Below, in pieces: positions 9,658 to 18,555 of a stretch of 64,000 bases of DNA; positions within the stretch are counted from its first letter, which is position 1; every line of letters begins with the position of its first letter. The stretch spans positions 62,001 to 126,000 of the forward strand of contig NZ_JAMOIL010000012.1 of assembly GCF_023656415.1 (NCBI RefSeq). The letters run 5' to 3'. The notes under the pieces are model-generated. The model had not been told where the DNA came from. It made no database searches and saw only the letters and a list, made by a program, of their open reading frames with translations. The translations under genes and the position numbers were made by a program. Source of the DNA: Nocardioides bruguierae (lineage in GTDB: Bacteria; Actinomycetota; Actinomycetes; Propionibacteriales; Nocardioidaceae).

Positions 9658-9714
9658 CCGCCCTCGGCGGATCGTGCAGGTGCCCCGTGCGGGGCGGTGT
9701 CCCCCGGAGGGGAC
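9658..9714 (-). terminator. Three hairpins after rplL
   Basis: Three consecutive GC stems lie downstream of the rplL stop on the minus strand: GTCCCC/GGGGAC (9699-9714), GCCCC/GGGGC (9682-9695) and CCGCC/GGCGG (9658-9670), each with a 3-4 base loop. No T-tract follows, as is common for actinobacterial terminators. They probably separate the ribosomal operon from mce. Confidence 0.5.
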
Positions 9715-9719
9715 TCAGG

Positions 9720-10112
9720 TCACTTGAGGGTGACGGAGGCGCCAGCGGCCTCGAGGGACTCCTTGGCCTTCTCGGCCACGTCCTTGGCAGCGCCCTCGAG
9801 GACGGTCTTGGGCGCACCCTCGACGAGCTCCTTGGCCTCCTTCAGGCCGAGGGAGGTCAGGGCGCGCACCTCCTTGATGACGTTGATCTTCTTGTCACCG
9901 GCGGACTCGAGGACGACGTCGAACTCGTCCTTCTCCTCGGCGGCGGCCTCGCCACCGGCGGCACCGCCGGCAGCGGGGGCGGCGGCGACGGCGACCGGGG
10001 CGGCCGCGGTGACGCCGAAGGTGTCCTCGAACTCCTTCACGAACTCGGAGAGCTCGATGAGGGTCATCTCCTTGAACGCGTCGAGGAGCTCGGTGGTGCT
10101 CAGCTTCGCCAT
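9720..10112 (-). CDS. rplL: 50S ribosomal protein L7/L12
   Basis: Ribosomal stalk protein L7/L12, which recruits translation factors to the ribosome. At 130 residues it is of normal length: N-terminal dimerisation helices (1-35), an Ala-rich hinge (about 40-62) and the C-terminal factor-binding domain with [13 protein letters not shown]. The ATG is preceded by AAAGGA. It lies 86 bases downstream of rplJ in the same transcript. No rpoB follows; the mce operon occupies the next position. Confidence 0.98.
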   Translation of the reverse strand: MAKLSTTELLDAFKEMTLIELSEFVKEFEDTFGVTAAAPVAVAAAPAAGGAAGGEAAAEEKDEFDVVLESAGDKKINVIKEVRALTSLGLKEAKELVEGAPKTVLEGAAKDVAEKAKESLEAAGASVTLK

Positions 10113-10198
10113 GGTGGCGTCCTTTCAGCTGTGGTCGGCGCCCGTCGCGGGCGTCGTCCGGGTTTCAGGTGGTGGTAGCCGTGGGTGACCCGGGAGGG

Positions 10199-10837
10199 TC
10201 ACGCCTCGGCGGTGTCGCCCTCGTCGGAGGCCGCGGGGGCCTCGTCGGCGGGGGCCTCGGCAGCAGCCGGGGCCTCCTCGGCGGCGGCCGGCGTACCGGC
10301 ACCACCTGCGAGGATCGAGGGGTCCTCCTGCGCCTTCGCCTCGAGCGCACCGGCGAGCCGGGCGGCCTGGGCGAGGGGGGCGTTGAGGAGGTAGACGGCC
10401 TGGGACAGCGACGCCAGCATGGCGCCCGCCATCTTGCCCAGGAGGACGTCGCGCGACTCGAGGTCGGCCAGCTTGGCCACCTCGGCAGCGTCGAGCGCCT
10501 GGCCGTCCATGACTCCACCCTTGATGACAAGGGTGGGGTTGGCCTTGGCAAAGTCACGCAGGCCCTTGGCAGCCTCGACCATGTCGCCCTTGATGAAGGC
10601 AACGGCGGTCGGGCCGGTCAGCAGGCCGTCGAAGCCGGAGAGCCCGGCCTCCTTCGCGGCCAGCTTGGTCAGCGTGTTCTTGACCACGGCGTACGTGGCG
10701 TTCTCGCCGAGGGAGCGGCGGAGGTCCTGCAGCTCCTTCACGGTGAGACCGCGGTACTCGGTCAGCACGGCGCCAGCGGACTCGTTGAACTGCTCAACGA
10801 GGTCCGAGACGGCCGCCTGCTTGTCTGCCCGCGCCAT
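10199..10837 (-). CDS. rplJ: 50S ribosomal protein L10
   Basis: Ribosomal protein L10, which anchors L7/L12 dimers on 23S rRNA and represses its own mRNA. The 212 residues comprise the conserved N-terminal rRNA-binding domain ([17 protein letters not shown] onward) and an Ala/Glu-rich C-terminal tail (about residues 170-212) longer than in E. coli. The start has a strong AAGGAG site. The first gene of the rplJ-rplL transcript, it follows a roughly 190-base leader. Confidence 0.98.
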   Translation of the reverse strand: MARADKQAAVSDLVEQFNESAGAVLTEYRGLTVKELQDLRRSLGENATYAVVKNTLTKLAAKEAGLSGFDGLLTGPTAVAFIKGDMVEAAKGLRDFAKANPTLVIKGGVMDGQALDAAEVAKLADLESRDVLLGKMAGAMLASLSQAVYLLNAPLAQAARLAGALEAKAQEDPSILAGGAGTPAAAEEAPAAAEAPADEAPAASDEGDTAEA

Positions 10838-11030
10838 GGGTCTCCTTACATCGGTCGGAGAGCCACCGTGAACCCCGTGAAATGACGAACGCCCCGGGCG
10901 CAGGCCCAGGGCGTGGGAGCGGCACTCTCGTGCCCGCTCGGTGCTCTGTATCCTGCGCGGGTCGCTCGCTCTCGCGAGGCCTTCAGCCCTGCTGCTCGCG
11001 CATCAGGACGACCGGCGGTCTCTGGTTACG
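10838..11030 (-). promoter_or_regulatory. L10-type autoregulatory leader
   Basis: This is the untranslated leader of rplJ-rplL. It contains ACCAGAGACCGCCGGTC (minus strand, about 11011-11027), similar to the L10(L12)4 binding region known from bacterial L10 leaders. A strong stem, ACGCCCCGGGC/GCCCAGGGCGT with one mismatch (10889-10914), lies 50 bases before the start. Known family role: excess L10 binds here and lowers translation of both genes. Confidence 0.65.
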
Positions 11031-11036
11031 CGTTCC

Positions 11037-11064
11037 AAGGTAGGGGTGTCGGGCCGCCACGCAA
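11037..11064 (-). promoter_or_regulatory. Promoter of rplJ-rplL
   Basis: On the minus strand -35 TTGCGT (11059-11064) and -10 TACCTT (11037-11042) are separated by 16 bases. The predicted start lies just upstream of the L10 leader motif. Confidence 0.55.
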
Positions 11065-11140
11065 AATCGTGGACGTCGGCGGTGTCCATCCCCCGCGCAG
11101 GGAGTGTGCCGGCACGGTACCGGCTGGCAGGATCGGCACC

Positions 11141-12421
11141 ATGACCGACCGCACGCCGCTCGACCAGCTCTCCGCCGACGACCTGGCTGCCTTCCTCGCG
11201 AAGACCCAGGCCGACTACGCCGCCCTCAAAGATCGCGGGCTGAAGCTGGACCTCACGCGTGGCAAGCCGTCCGCGGAGCAGCTGGACCTCTCCAACGGCC
11301 TACTCTCGCTGCCCACCTCCACCACGGACGCCACCGGCACCGACGTGCGCAACTACGGCGGGCTCGAGGGTCTCCTCGGCCTGCGCGCCCTGTTCGCCGA
11401 GCTGCTCGGCGTCGAGCCGCAGCAGGTGATCGCGGGCGGCAACTCGAGCCTCGAGATGATGCACCGCACCGTCACGTCCCTGCTCCTGTGGGGTGCCGCC
11501 GGCGTCGACGCCCCGTGGAAGGACGCCGGCACGGTGAAGTTCATCTGCCCGGTGCCCGGCTACGACCGGCACTTCACGCTGCTGGCCGACCTCGGCATCG
11601 AGATGGTCACCGTGCCCATGCACGAGGACGGGCCGGACGTCGAGGCGGTCAAGGCGCTCGTCGCCGACGACCCGTCGGTCAAGGGCATGTGGCTCGTGCC
11701 GACCTACGCCAACCCGACCGGCTCGGTGTGCTCCGTCGAGGTCGCCACCGCGCTCATGTCGATGCCGACGGCCGCACCGGACTTCCGCATCCTGTGGGAC
11801 AACGCCTACGCGCTGCACCACCTCACCGACGTGGAGGTCAAGAGCGCCGACGCGCTCGCGATCGCGGCGGCCAACGGCCACCCCGAGCGACCGATCGTGT
11901 TCGCCTCGACCTCCAAGATCACCTGGGCGGGCGCCGGCGTGGCCATGATGGCGATGTCGCCCGTGAACAAGGCCTGGTTCCTCACGCACCTGGGCATGGC
12001 CTCGATCGGGCCGGACAAGGTCAACCAGCTGCGCCACCTGGAGTTCTTCGGCGACGCCGAGGGCGTGCGCGCGCACATGCGCAAGCACCGCGACATCATC
12101 GCGCCGAAGTTCGCCGCCGTGCAGGACGCCCTCGAGGGCGCGCTCTCGGGTCTCGGCGTGGCCGAGTGGACCGAGCCGACCGGCGGCTACTTCGTCAACC
12201 TCGACGTCGTCGACGGCACCGCCACCCGCGTCGTCCAGCTCGCCAAGGAGGCCGGCATCTCGCTGACGCCCGCGGGCTCGGCGTTCCCGCACGGCCTGGA
12301 CCCGCGCGACCGCAACATCCGCCTGGCTCCGACGTTCCCGCCGCTGGACCAGGTCGAGACCGCCATGGCCGGCGTCGCCACCTGCGTGGCGCTCGCCGCC
12401 GCGGAGAAGCTCAGCAGCTGA
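11141..12421 (+). CDS. aspC: Aspartate aminotransferase, Rv3722c family
   Basis: PLP enzyme that interconverts aspartate + 2-oxoglutarate and oxaloacetate + glutamate, the main entry of nitrogen into aspartate. The 426-residue product closely resembles mycobacterial Rv3722c (AspC) throughout: LTRGKPSAEQLDLSN (about 36-50), [41 protein letters not shown] and the PLP-lysine motif STSKITWAG (about residue 257). ATG 11141 is used; the frame stays open upstream through the divergent rplJ promoter region, so a longer product is unlikely. Monocistronic, convergent with the RNA methyltransferase gene. Confidence 0.92.
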   Translation: MTDRTPLDQLSADDLAAFLAKTQADYAALKDRGLKLDLTRGKPSAEQLDLSNGLLSLPTSTTDATGTDVRNYGGLEGLLGLRALFAELLGVEPQQVIAGGNSSLEMMHRTVTSLLLWGAAGVDAPWKDAGTVKFICPVPGYDRHFTLLADLGIEMVTVPMHEDGPDVEAVKALVADDPSVKGMWLVPTYANPTGSVCSVEVATALMSMPTAAPDFRILWDNAYALHHLTDVEVKSADALAIAAANGHPERPIVFASTSKITWAGAGVAMMAMSPVNKAWFLTHLGMASIGPDKVNQLRHLEFFGDAEGVRAHMRKHRDIIAPKFAAVQDALEGALSGLGVAEWTEPTGGYFVNLDVVDGTATRVVQLAKEAGISLTPAGSAFPHGLDPRDRNIRLAPTFPPLDQVETAMAGVATCVALAAAEKLSS

Positions 12422-12432
12422 GCCGGGCGCTC

Positions 12433-12514
12433 CCGGACGCCGACCCCGGGACGTCATGCGGAGCGGACGCAGTGTCCCTCAGACGCATGACGTCCCGGGG
12501 TCTCGTGCGTCCGG
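12433..12514. terminator. Long palindrome between aspC and methyltransferase
   Basis: A perfect 19-base inverted repeat (12442-12460 and 12484-12502; right arm CGCATGACGTCCCGGGGTC) has a 23-base loop. It is extended by outer arms CCGGACGC/GCGTCCGG (12433-12440, 12507-12514). It lies exactly between two convergent genes and probably terminates both. Confidence 0.7.
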
Positions 12515-12532
12515 AGGGTCTCCGCTTCGGGC

Positions 12533-13609
12533 TCAGCCGGGGTTGACCGCCACGACGACGTCGCGGTCGATGCCGGCGTCCACGCGGTGCCGGAACCCCT
12601 GCCAGGGGCCGTCGTCCAGGGGCTCGAGGCCGGCGTCGGCCAGGATCTCCAGCGCCTGCTCGCGGGGGGCGACGTGGGTGTTCCAGGCGATGCCGACCGC
12701 TCCCCCGGGCCGCAGCACGCGCCGCCAGCCGGGCAGCGCCTCGGTGAGCAGCTGGGCCGGGCCGCGGCTGCGGCCGCCGTCCGCACCGTGGGAGCCGTGC
12801 TTGACCCCGTACGGCGCGTCGGTGACCAGGACGTCGGCGGAGCCGGCCTTGAACACGTCGCCGGTGCGCCGGGTGTCGGCCTCGACGACCGCGAGCCGCT
12901 GGGTGCGCCCCGCCTTCCACGCCTCCTTGTCGGCCGCCACCTCGATCGCGAGCCGCCGCCCGAGCTTCTGCCCGTCGCGGCGCAGCGGGGAGACGTCCGC
13001 GGTGTGCTTGAGGCGCTTCGTGCGCAGCCAGGTCTTCAGGTAGGCCTCCTGCGCGTCGAAGGCCTTGCCGTCGGTGTCGAGCCCCTCGGCGTCGCACCCG
13101 TGCACGAGCGCCGCGTGCAGCGTGGTGCCGCGCCCGCACAGCGGGTCGAGCACGCGGGTGGCGCGCTTGCGCGGTGCCACGGACGCCGGCAGCAGCCCGT
13201 CCGGGGTGGCCGAGGCCCACACGGTGAGGTTGAGCAGGAGCCGGGTGAACAGCTCGTTGGTCTTGCCGACGTACTTCTGGATGGTCAGCAGGTCCTCGTC
13301 CAGGGTCCGCACCTGCGCGGGCTCGGCCGGCAGCAGGGCGGGGCCGAAGCCGGCGTCCTCCAGCTCGAAGAGGGCGTACCCGCCGGAGAGCAGCGAGAGG
13401 TGGGCGCGGGTGCGCTCGCTCAGCTCCACGTCGACGGTGCGGACCTGGAGGTACGGCAGCCCACCCATCTCGACCAGGCGCACGTCGTCGATCTCCTCGC
13501 GCAGCGCCGTGGCCGCCAGCACCTGCGCCTCGGCGAGGAGCAGGGCGGGGGTGGCGTCGGCGTACACGCGGTTGGCCGAGGGGCGGACGAGGACGGCCCA
13601 GGTGCTCAT
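12533..13609 (-). CDS. THUMP/Trm-like RNA methyltransferase domain protein
   Basis: Probable SAM-dependent RNA methyltransferase of 358 residues. The catalytic half holds a SAM-binding DPLCGRGT motif (about 156-163) and the amino-methylation motif VTDAPYG (about 258-264, D-x-P-Y type). This resembles the UPF0020/Trm11-Trm14 group that makes N2-methylguanosine. The N-terminal half (1-140) is less conserved and may bind RNA. The exact target is not readable. It lies downstream of the rplKA terminator, convergent with aspC. Confidence 0.65.
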   Translation of the reverse strand: MSTWAVLVRPSANRVYADATPALLLAEAQVLAATALREEIDDVRLVEMGGLPYLQVRTVDVELSERTRAHLSLLSGGYALFELEDAGFGPALLPAEPAQVRTLDEDLLTIQKYVGKTNELFTRLLLNLTVWASATPDGLLPASVAPRKRATRVLDPLCGRGTTLHAALVHGCDAEGLDTDGKAFDAQEAYLKTWLRTKRLKHTADVSPLRRDGQKLGRRLAIEVAADKEAWKAGRTQRLAVVEADTRRTGDVFKAGSADVLVTDAPYGVKHGSHGADGGRSRGPAQLLTEALPGWRRVLRPGGAVGIAWNTHVAPREQALEILADAGLEPLDDGPWQGFRHRVDAGIDRDVVVAVNPG

Positions 13610-13664
13610 GCTGACTCCTGCGGGGTGGGGCGGGGGCGTGGCCGGTCGAGGGAGGGGGGAACGG

Positions 13665-13705
13665 CGACGGCCCGCCGGCCCCGGTGGGGGCGCGACGGGC
13701 CGTCG
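13665..13705 (-). terminator. Hairpin after rplA
   Basis: A 10-bp perfect stem CGACGGCCCG/CGGGCCGTCG encloses a CCCC-GGT-GGGG inner stem, 33 bases past the rplA stop. No T-tract is present. Confidence 0.6.
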
Positions 13706-13737
13706 TCAGGCTTCGCTCACGAGGAGCAAGAGGGGGC

Positions 13738-14451
13738 TCAGGCCTCCTCGTCGCCCGCGATGTTGCGGGTGACGGAGGGGTCGACCTGGATGCCGGGGCC
13801 CATGGTGGTCGAGAAGGTGACCTTCTTGACGTAGCGGCCCTTGGAGGCGGACGGCTTGAGGCGGAGGACCTCCTCGAGCGCGGCGGCGTAGTTCTCGGCG
13901 AGCTGCTTCTCACCGAAGGACGCCTTGCCGATGATGAAGTGCAGGTTGGCGTGACGGTCCACGCGGAACTCGATCTTGCCGCCCTTGATGTCGGTCACGG
14001 CCTTGGCCGGGTCCGGGGTGACGGTGCCGACCTTGGGGTTCGGCATGAGGCCGCGGGGGCCGAGCACGCGGCCGAGGCGGCCGACCTTGCCCATGAGGTC
14101 CGGGGTCGCGACGACGGCGTCGAAGTCGAGGTAGCCGCCGGCCACCTTCTCGATCAGCTCGTCGCCACCGACCTCGTCGGCACCGGCGTCGAGGGCGGCC
14201 TGGGCCTTGTCACCGACGGCGAAGACGAGGACCTTGGCGGTCTTGCCGGTGCCGTGGGGCAGGTTGACGGTGCCGCGCACCATCTGGTCGGCCTTGCGGG
14301 GGTCGACGCCGAGACGCATCACGACGTCCACGGTCTCGTCGAACTTCTTCTTGGTGGAGCCCTTGGCGATCTGGATCGCGGCCAGGGGGGCGTGCAGGGC
14401 GTCGGTGTCGTAGGACTCGACGGCCGCGCGGTAGCTCTTGCTGCGCTGCAT
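13738..14451 (-). CDS. rplA: 50S ribosomal protein L1
   Basis: Ribosomal protein L1, the mobile stalk protein that helps release tRNA from the E site and represses the L11 operon. It has 237 residues, the usual length, with the L1 signature around [18 protein letters not shown] 14451 ([10 protein letters not shown]) is the conserved start; a longer frame upstream adds 20 unrelated residues. It is cotranscribed with rplK across a 119-base gap that shows no separate promoter. Confidence 0.98.
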   Translation of the reverse strand: MQRSKSYRAAVESYDTDALHAPLAAIQIAKGSTKKKFDETVDVVMRLGVDPRKADQMVRGTVNLPHGTGKTAKVLVFAVGDKAQAALDAGADEVGGDELIEKVAGGYLDFDAVVATPDLMGKVGRLGRVLGPRGLMPNPKVGTVTPDPAKAVTDIKGGKIEFRVDRHANLHFIIGKASFGEKQLAENYAAALEEVLRLKPSASKGRYVKKVTFSTTMGPGIQVDPSVTRNIAGDEEA

Positions 14452-14570
14452 GGTCTGGTCTCTCTTCTTCTCGTTCCAGGTGTGGTCGTCGGGCCAGCGC
14501 GGCCCTGCCACAGGTGGGGTGCGGACGCGGCGTCGCGCTCAGGCGACGCGGGAGTGCGTCAGCGGGGTCC

Positions 14571-14999
14571 TCAGTCGGTGGTGACGCCCATGGAGCGGGC
14601 GGTGCCCTCGACGATCTTCATCGCGGCGTCGATGTCGTTCGCGTTGAGGTCGGGCAGCTTCGTCTGGGCGATCTCGCGCACCTGGTCCTTGGTCAGCTTG
14701 CCGACCTTCTCCTTGTGCGGGACCGAGGAGCCCTTCTGGAGACCAGCAGCCTTCTTGATGAGCTCCGCCGCCGGCGGGGTCTTCGTGATGAAGGTGAACG
14801 AGCGGTCCTCGTAGATGGTGATCTCGACCGGGATCACGTTGCCGCGCATGGACTCGGTCTGGGCGTTGTACGCCTTGCAGAAGTCCATGATGTTGACGCC
14901 GTGCGGACCGAGAGCGGTACCGACCGGCGGGGCCGGGGTCGCGGCACCGGCCTGCAGCTGCACCTTGACCAGTGCAGAGATCTTCTTCTTGGGAGGCAT
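14571..14999 (-). CDS. rplK: 50S ribosomal protein L11
   Basis: Ribosomal protein L11 of the GTPase-associated centre. The 142-residue product starts [18 protein letters not shown], preceded by GAAGGAAG. The Pro-rich N-domain ([15 protein letters not shown]) that binds thiopeptides and the C-terminal rRNA-binding domain are intact. It follows nusG in the standard secE-nusG-rplK-rplA order. Confidence 0.98.
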   Translation of the reverse strand: MPPKKKISALVKVQLQAGAATPAPPVGTALGPHGVNIMDFCKAYNAQTESMRGNVIPVEITIYEDRSFTFITKTPPAAELIKKAAGLQKGSSVPHKEKVGKLTKDQVREIAQTKLPDLNANDIDAAMKIVEGTARSMGVTTD

Positions 15000-15087
15000 G
15001 ATGCTTCCTTCTCTTTCTGTCTCGTGGTCATGACGAGGACGCCGTCGCGTCCTCTGCCACCTGCGCCCGTCACCGGACGCAGCGTTC

Positions 15088-15117
15088 ATTGTGCGGCGAG
15101 GTGCCGCTCCGACCCAA
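15088..15117 (-). promoter_or_regulatory. Candidate promoter of rplK-rplA
   Basis: On the minus strand -35 TTGGGT (15112-15117) and -10 CACAAT (15088-15093) are spaced by 18 bases. They lie between the nusG terminator hairpin and rplK. The match is moderate. Confidence 0.4.
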
Positions 15118-15140
15118 ACCGACGGGCTCCGGACCGGCGA

Positions 15141-15169
15141 GGCCCGCCACCCCGGTGGGGTGGCGGGCC
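15141..15169 (-). terminator. Strong hairpin after nusG
   Basis: A perfect 13-bp stem GGCCCGCCACCCC/GGGGTGGCGGGCC with a three-base loop begins 23 bases after the nusG stop. It probably ends or attenuates the secE-nusG transcript. Confidence 0.7.
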
Positions 15170-15192
15170 CTTCGCTCGCAGGCTAGCGAGGC

Positions 15193-16014
15193 TTAGACGC
15201 GCTGGATCTGGCTGAAGGACAGCTCGACCGGGGTCTCGCGGCCGAAGATCTCCACGAGCGCCTTGACGCGCTGGGACTCGGCGTTGATCTCGGTGATCGT
15301 GGCGTGGAGCGTGGCGAACGGGCCGTCGACGACCATCACGGAGTCGGAGACCGCGAAGTCGGCGACCTCGATCGGCTTCTTGGCCGGCTGCGAGGCGGAG
15401 CCGCCACCGGAGGACGAGGCGCCGGCAGCGGCGGCCTCCGCCTCGGCGCGGGCCACGACGGCCGGGGCCAGCATGTCCTCGACCTCGGTCATGGTCAGCG
15501 GCACCGGCTGGTGCGAGGAGCCGACGAAGCCGGTGACCGACGGCGTGTGCCGGACGGCGGACCAGGACTCGTCGGTGAGGTCCATGCGAACGAGCACGTA
15601 GCCGGGCAGGACGGTCCGCTTGACCATCTTGCGCTGGCCGTTCTTGATCTCCGCGACCTCCTCGGTGGGGACCACGATCTCGTGGATGTAGTCCTCCATG
15701 TTGAGGGAGATGATGCGGTTCTCGAGGTTCTGCTTGACCCGGTTCTCCATGCCCGAGTACGTGTGCACCACGAACCAGTCGCCCGGCTTGGCCCACAGCT
15801 CGCGGCGGAACTCCTCGAGGGGGTCGCTCTCCTCGGCCTCGGCGGCCTCGTCCTGGCTGGCCTCGTCCTCGACGTCCGCGTCCTCGGCGAGGTCGGCGTC
15901 GACCTCGTCGAGGGCGTCCTCGTCGACGTCGGGCTCGTCAGCAGCCACGTCCTGCGGCTCGACCTCGGTCTCCTCGACCGGGTCGACCTGCTCCGACTCG
16001 TACTGCTCCGACAC
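15193..16014 (-). CDS. nusG: Transcription termination/antitermination factor NusG
   Basis: NusG modulates RNA polymerase pausing and couples transcription to Rho and the ribosome. The 273-residue product has a highly acidic Asp/Glu/Ala N-terminal extension (about 1-85), then the NGN domain ([19 protein letters not shown]) and the C-terminal KOW domain ([15 protein letters not shown]). The extension is typical of actinobacteria. I prefer GTG 16014, which has GGAG six bases upstream; ATG 16026 would add four residues with a weaker site. A 45-residue insert rich in Ala/Ser/Gly lies between the domains. Confidence 0.95.
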   Translation of the reverse strand: MSEQYESEQVDPVEETEVEPQDVAADEPDVDEDALDEVDADLAEDADVEDEASQDEAAEAEESDPLEEFRRELWAKPGDWFVVHTYSGMENRVKQNLENRIISLNMEDYIHEIVVPTEEVAEIKNGQRKMVKRTVLPGYVLVRMDLTDESWSAVRHTPSVTGFVGSSHQPVPLTMTEVEDMLAPAVVARAEAEAAAAGASSSGGGSASQPAKKPIEVADFAVSDSVMVVDGPFATLHATITEINAESQRVKALVEIFGRETPVELSFSQIQRV

Positions 16015-16161
16015 GTGATGCTCCATCAGCTCGACGGGACCGGGGCCTCCCCGGTCCGGGGTTTCCCGGCGTCCTGCCGGGTGCGGCGGCCCAACCGGTG
16101 GGCGGCACGCACGGCGTGCCGACCCGGGCGGGGCCAAGCCTAGGCGTCCCAGCGTAGAGCC

Positions 16162-16184
16162 AGGTGGCGCCGCGTGCGCCACCT
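16162..16184 (-). terminator. Hairpin between secE and nusG
   Basis: A perfect 9-bp stem AGGTGGCGC/GCGCCACCT with a five-base loop starts 11 bases after the secE stop. The rest of the secE-nusG gap (16015-16161) carries a second stem, GACCGGGG/CCCCGGTC near 16040, and a possible -10 TAGGCT. nusG may therefore also have its own transcript. Confidence 0.5.
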
Positions 16185-16194
16185 CTCGCGGGGA

Positions 16195-16419
16195 CTAGAA
16201 CAGCTCGCCGCTGAACAGGGCGAAGGCCAGGCGGCCGAGGCCCAGGTCCAGCAGGGAGATGAAGGCCATCATGACGACCACGAACACCAGGACCACCACG
16301 AAGTAGGTGACCAGCTGCTCCTGGGTCGGCCAGACGACCTTCCGCAGCTCGGCGACGACCTGCCGGAGGAACGTCACCGGCCCGGTGCGCTCCACCTTCT
16401 CGCTACGGGTGTCCGACAT
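16195..16419 (-). CDS. secE: Preprotein translocase subunit SecE
   Basis: Small membrane subunit that clamps SecY in the SecYEG channel. The 74-residue product has an amphipathic helix with the conserved FLRQVVAELRKVVWPTQEQ segment (about 17-35) and one transmembrane helix (about 38-60). Single-helix SecE is normal for actinobacteria. It follows tRNA-Trp by 36 bases and is probably cotranscribed with it. Confidence 0.96.
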   Translation of the reverse strand: MSDTRSEKVERTGPVTFLRQVVAELRKVVWPTQEQLVTYFVVVLVFVVVMMAFISLLDLGLGRLAFALFSGELF

Positions 16420-16454
16420 GTCGTCACCTCTCGTCGTTCGTCGTCGTCTCTTTG

Positions 16455-16527
16455 CAGGGCACGAGGGACTTGAACCCCCAACCTTCGGTTTTGGAGACCG
16501 ATGCTCTGCCAGTTGAGCTAGTGCCCT
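16455..16527 (-). tRNA. tRNA-Trp (anticodon CCA)
   Basis: The cloverleaf is complete: acceptor AGGGCAC/GTGCCCT, D-arm GCTC...GAGC, anticodon loop CTCCAAA giving CCA, and T-arm with GGTTCAAGTCC. The 3' CCA is not encoded. The position in front of secE is conserved in actinobacteria. Confidence 0.96.
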
Positions 16528-16601
16528 CCGATGCGTCCGGTCCCGGCGGCCGGCACGCCCGAGGACGTGACTGAGCCTGTGGAACGAACCACCGAACGAG
16601 G

Positions 16602-16631
16602 ATACTACGGGTGCCGCTGCACCTCGTCCAA
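16602..16631 (-). promoter_or_regulatory. Promoter of tRNA-Trp/secE
   Basis: On the minus strand -35 TTGGAC (16626-16631) and -10 TAGTAT (16602-16607) are spaced by 18 bases, about 75 bases upstream of the tRNA. It overlaps the region directly before the divergent adenosine deaminase gene. Confidence 0.65.
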
Positions 16632-16656
16632 ACGGGTCCCTCCTACGCTGGCGGCC

Positions 16657-17706
16657 ATGGCCCCCGACTCCCGTGCACGCACCGTCACCGAGCGGCGTGA
16701 CCTGCGGGCCCTGCCGAAGGCGCACCTGCACCTGCACTTCACCGGGTCCATGCGGCACACCACCCTGCTCGAGCTCGCCGAGCGCGACGGCGTCCGGCTG
16801 CCCGACGCGCTGGTGGAGGACTGGCCGCCCACGCTCTCCGCGGCCGACGAGAAGGGCTGGTTCCGCTTCCAGCGGCTCTACGACGTGGCCAGGGCGGTGC
16901 TGCGCACCGAGGACGACGTGCGCCGGCTGGTGCGCGAGGCGGCCGAGGACGACGCGGCGGACGGCGGGGTGTGGACCGAGATCCAGGTCGACCCCAGCGG
17001 CTACGCGGCCCGGTTCGGCGGCATCACCGCCATGACGGACCTGGTGCTCGACGCCGTGGCCGACGCCTCGCGCGCGACCGGGCTCGGGATGGCCGTCGTC
17101 ATCGCCGCCAACCGCACCCGCCACCCCCTGGACGCCCGCACCCTGGCCCGGTTGGCGGCGCAGTACGCGGACCGCGGGGTCGTCGGCTTCGGCCTCTCCA
17201 ACGACGAGCGCCGCGGCAGCACCCTCGACTTCGGCCCCGCCTTCGCCATCGCCGAGCGGGCGGGGCTGCTGCTCGTCCCGCACGGCGGCGAGCTGCGCGG
17301 CGCCGACCACGTGCGCACGTGCCTGGACGCCCTGCACCCCGGGCGCCTGGGCCACGGGGTGCGCTCGGTGGAGGACCCCGCGGTGCTCGACCGCGTGGTG
17401 GAGGCCGGGATCGCCCTCGAGGTCTGCCCCACCTCCAACGTCTCCCTCGGGGTCTACCCGGACCTGGCCTCCGTGCCGGTGCCGCGGCTCCTCGCCGCCG
17501 GCGCCACGGTGGCCCTGGGCGCGGACGACCCCCTGCTCTTCGGGCCCCGGCTGCTCGGCCAGTACGAGGCGGTGCGCGACGCGCACGGGCTGGACGACGA
17601 CACGCTCGCCGAGCTGGCCCGGATGTCGCTGCGGGCCTCCCGGGCGCCCTCCGACGTGCTGGCGCGGGCGCTGGCCGACGTCGACGCGTGGTCCACGGGC
17701 CAGTGA
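16657..17706 (+). CDS. add: Adenosine deaminase family protein
   Basis: Zinc hydrolase that deaminates adenosine (and deoxyadenosine) to inosine in purine salvage. The 349-residue TIM barrel shows the metal motif HLHLHFTG (about 23-30), PHGGE (about 208-212) with the catalytic Glu, GHGVRS (about 230-235) and LGADDPLLF (about 288-296), which supplies the last metal-binding Asp. ATG 16657 gives the family start. Family members also act on aminodeoxyfutalosine, so substrate is not certain. Monocistronic, divergent from tRNA-Trp. Confidence 0.85.
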   Translation: MAPDSRARTVTERRDLRALPKAHLHLHFTGSMRHTTLLELAERDGVRLPDALVEDWPPTLSAADEKGWFRFQRLYDVARAVLRTEDDVRRLVREAAEDDAADGGVWTEIQVDPSGYAARFGGITAMTDLVLDAVADASRATGLGMAVVIAANRTRHPLDARTLARLAAQYADRGVVGFGLSNDERRGSTLDFGPAFAIAERAGLLLVPHGGELRGADHVRTCLDALHPGRLGHGVRSVEDPAVLDRVVEAGIALEVCPTSNVSLGVYPDLASVPVPRLLAAGATVALGADDPLLFGPRLLGQYEAVRDAHGLDDDTLAELARMSLRASRAPSDVLARALADVDAWSTGQ

Positions 17707-17744
17707 CCGGACGGGCCGGGGTCGCTGCCTGAGAGGATGGGCTC

Positions 17745-18524
17745 GTGAGCCAGGACCCGGAGGAGACCCAGCCCGTCCAGCGCGTCGACCTGACCAAGCC
17801 CGAGCAGCCCGAGCCGACGCCGGACCCGACCCCGGACCCGACGCAGGACCCGACCTCGGAGCCAGGGCCGTCGTCCGCGGCCGAGGACGAGCCGGACTGG
17901 GAGCCCCGCACCTGGCAGCCGCCGGCCTGGACCCCGCCGGGCTCCACCCCGGACCAGGCGACGGCGCCCGGCTGGGGCGTGGCCCCGCAGGCGTACCCGC
18001 CCCCGGAGCAGCAGGCACCGCCGGCACAGCCGACCCTGCCCCTCCCGCCGCACGCCGGTGGTGCCGGGGCGGCCACGCCGGTGCCCGCGCCGCAGGCCCC
18101 CCAGGGGTACCCGCCGGCCAGCGGGGCCCACGGGCAGCCGGCCTACGGGCAGCCCTACCAGCAGCCGTACCAGCAGCAGTACCAGCCGCAGGCCTACCCG
18201 CAGCCGGGGTACCCCTACGCCGCCGTGCCGCGGCACGGGCAGGCGATGCCGGCCCTGGTGCTGGGCATCGTGGGCCTCGCGCTCGGCCTCATGTGCGGCC
18301 TCGGCTTCCTGGCCTCGCCGGTCGCCTGGGTGCTCGGCGCCCGCGCACGCCGGGCCGTGCGGCGCGAGCCCGACCGCTGGGGCGGTACCGGGGAGGCCAC
18401 CGCCGGCATGGTGCTCGGCATCATCGGCACCGTGTTCCTGGCCCTGGGCCTGCTCGCGATCGCCTTCTTCGTGGTGCTGGCGATCGCGGCGCCGACCTCG
18501 AGCGGCCCCTACACAGGCGTCTGA
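17745..18524 (+). CDS. Proline-rich DUF4190 membrane protein
   Basis: Small membrane protein of unknown role, 259 residues. The first ~160 residues are disordered and rich in Pro, Gln, Asp and Tyr, with tandem Pro-Asp-Pro-Thr and Tyr-Gln-Gln-Pro units. The C-terminal part is a DUF4190 domain with two transmembrane helices (about 165-190 and 220-250) around GARARRAVRREPDRW. The GTG start at 17745 follows GAGGATGG. It is convergent with murB, with only 31 bases between them. Confidence 0.75.
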   Translation: MSQDPEETQPVQRVDLTKPEQPEPTPDPTPDPTQDPTSEPGPSSAAEDEPDWEPRTWQPPAWTPPGSTPDQATAPGWGVAPQAYPPPEQQAPPAQPTLPLPPHAGGAGAATPVPAPQAPQGYPPASGAHGQPAYGQPYQQPYQQQYQPQAYPQPGYPYAAVPRHGQAMPALVLGIVGLALGLMCGLGFLASPVAWVLGARARRAVRREPDRWGGTGEATAGMVLGIIGTVFLALGLLAIAFFVVLAIAAPTSSGPYTGV

Positions 18525-18555
18525 GGCCCGGACGCGGCGGCGCGGTGGCCGGCGC

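Noticed and set aside
16015..16182. N-terminal extension of NusG into the secE-nusG gap
   Set aside because: The extra residues cover hairpins and a possible promoter, and GTG 16014 has a properly spaced ribosome-binding site.
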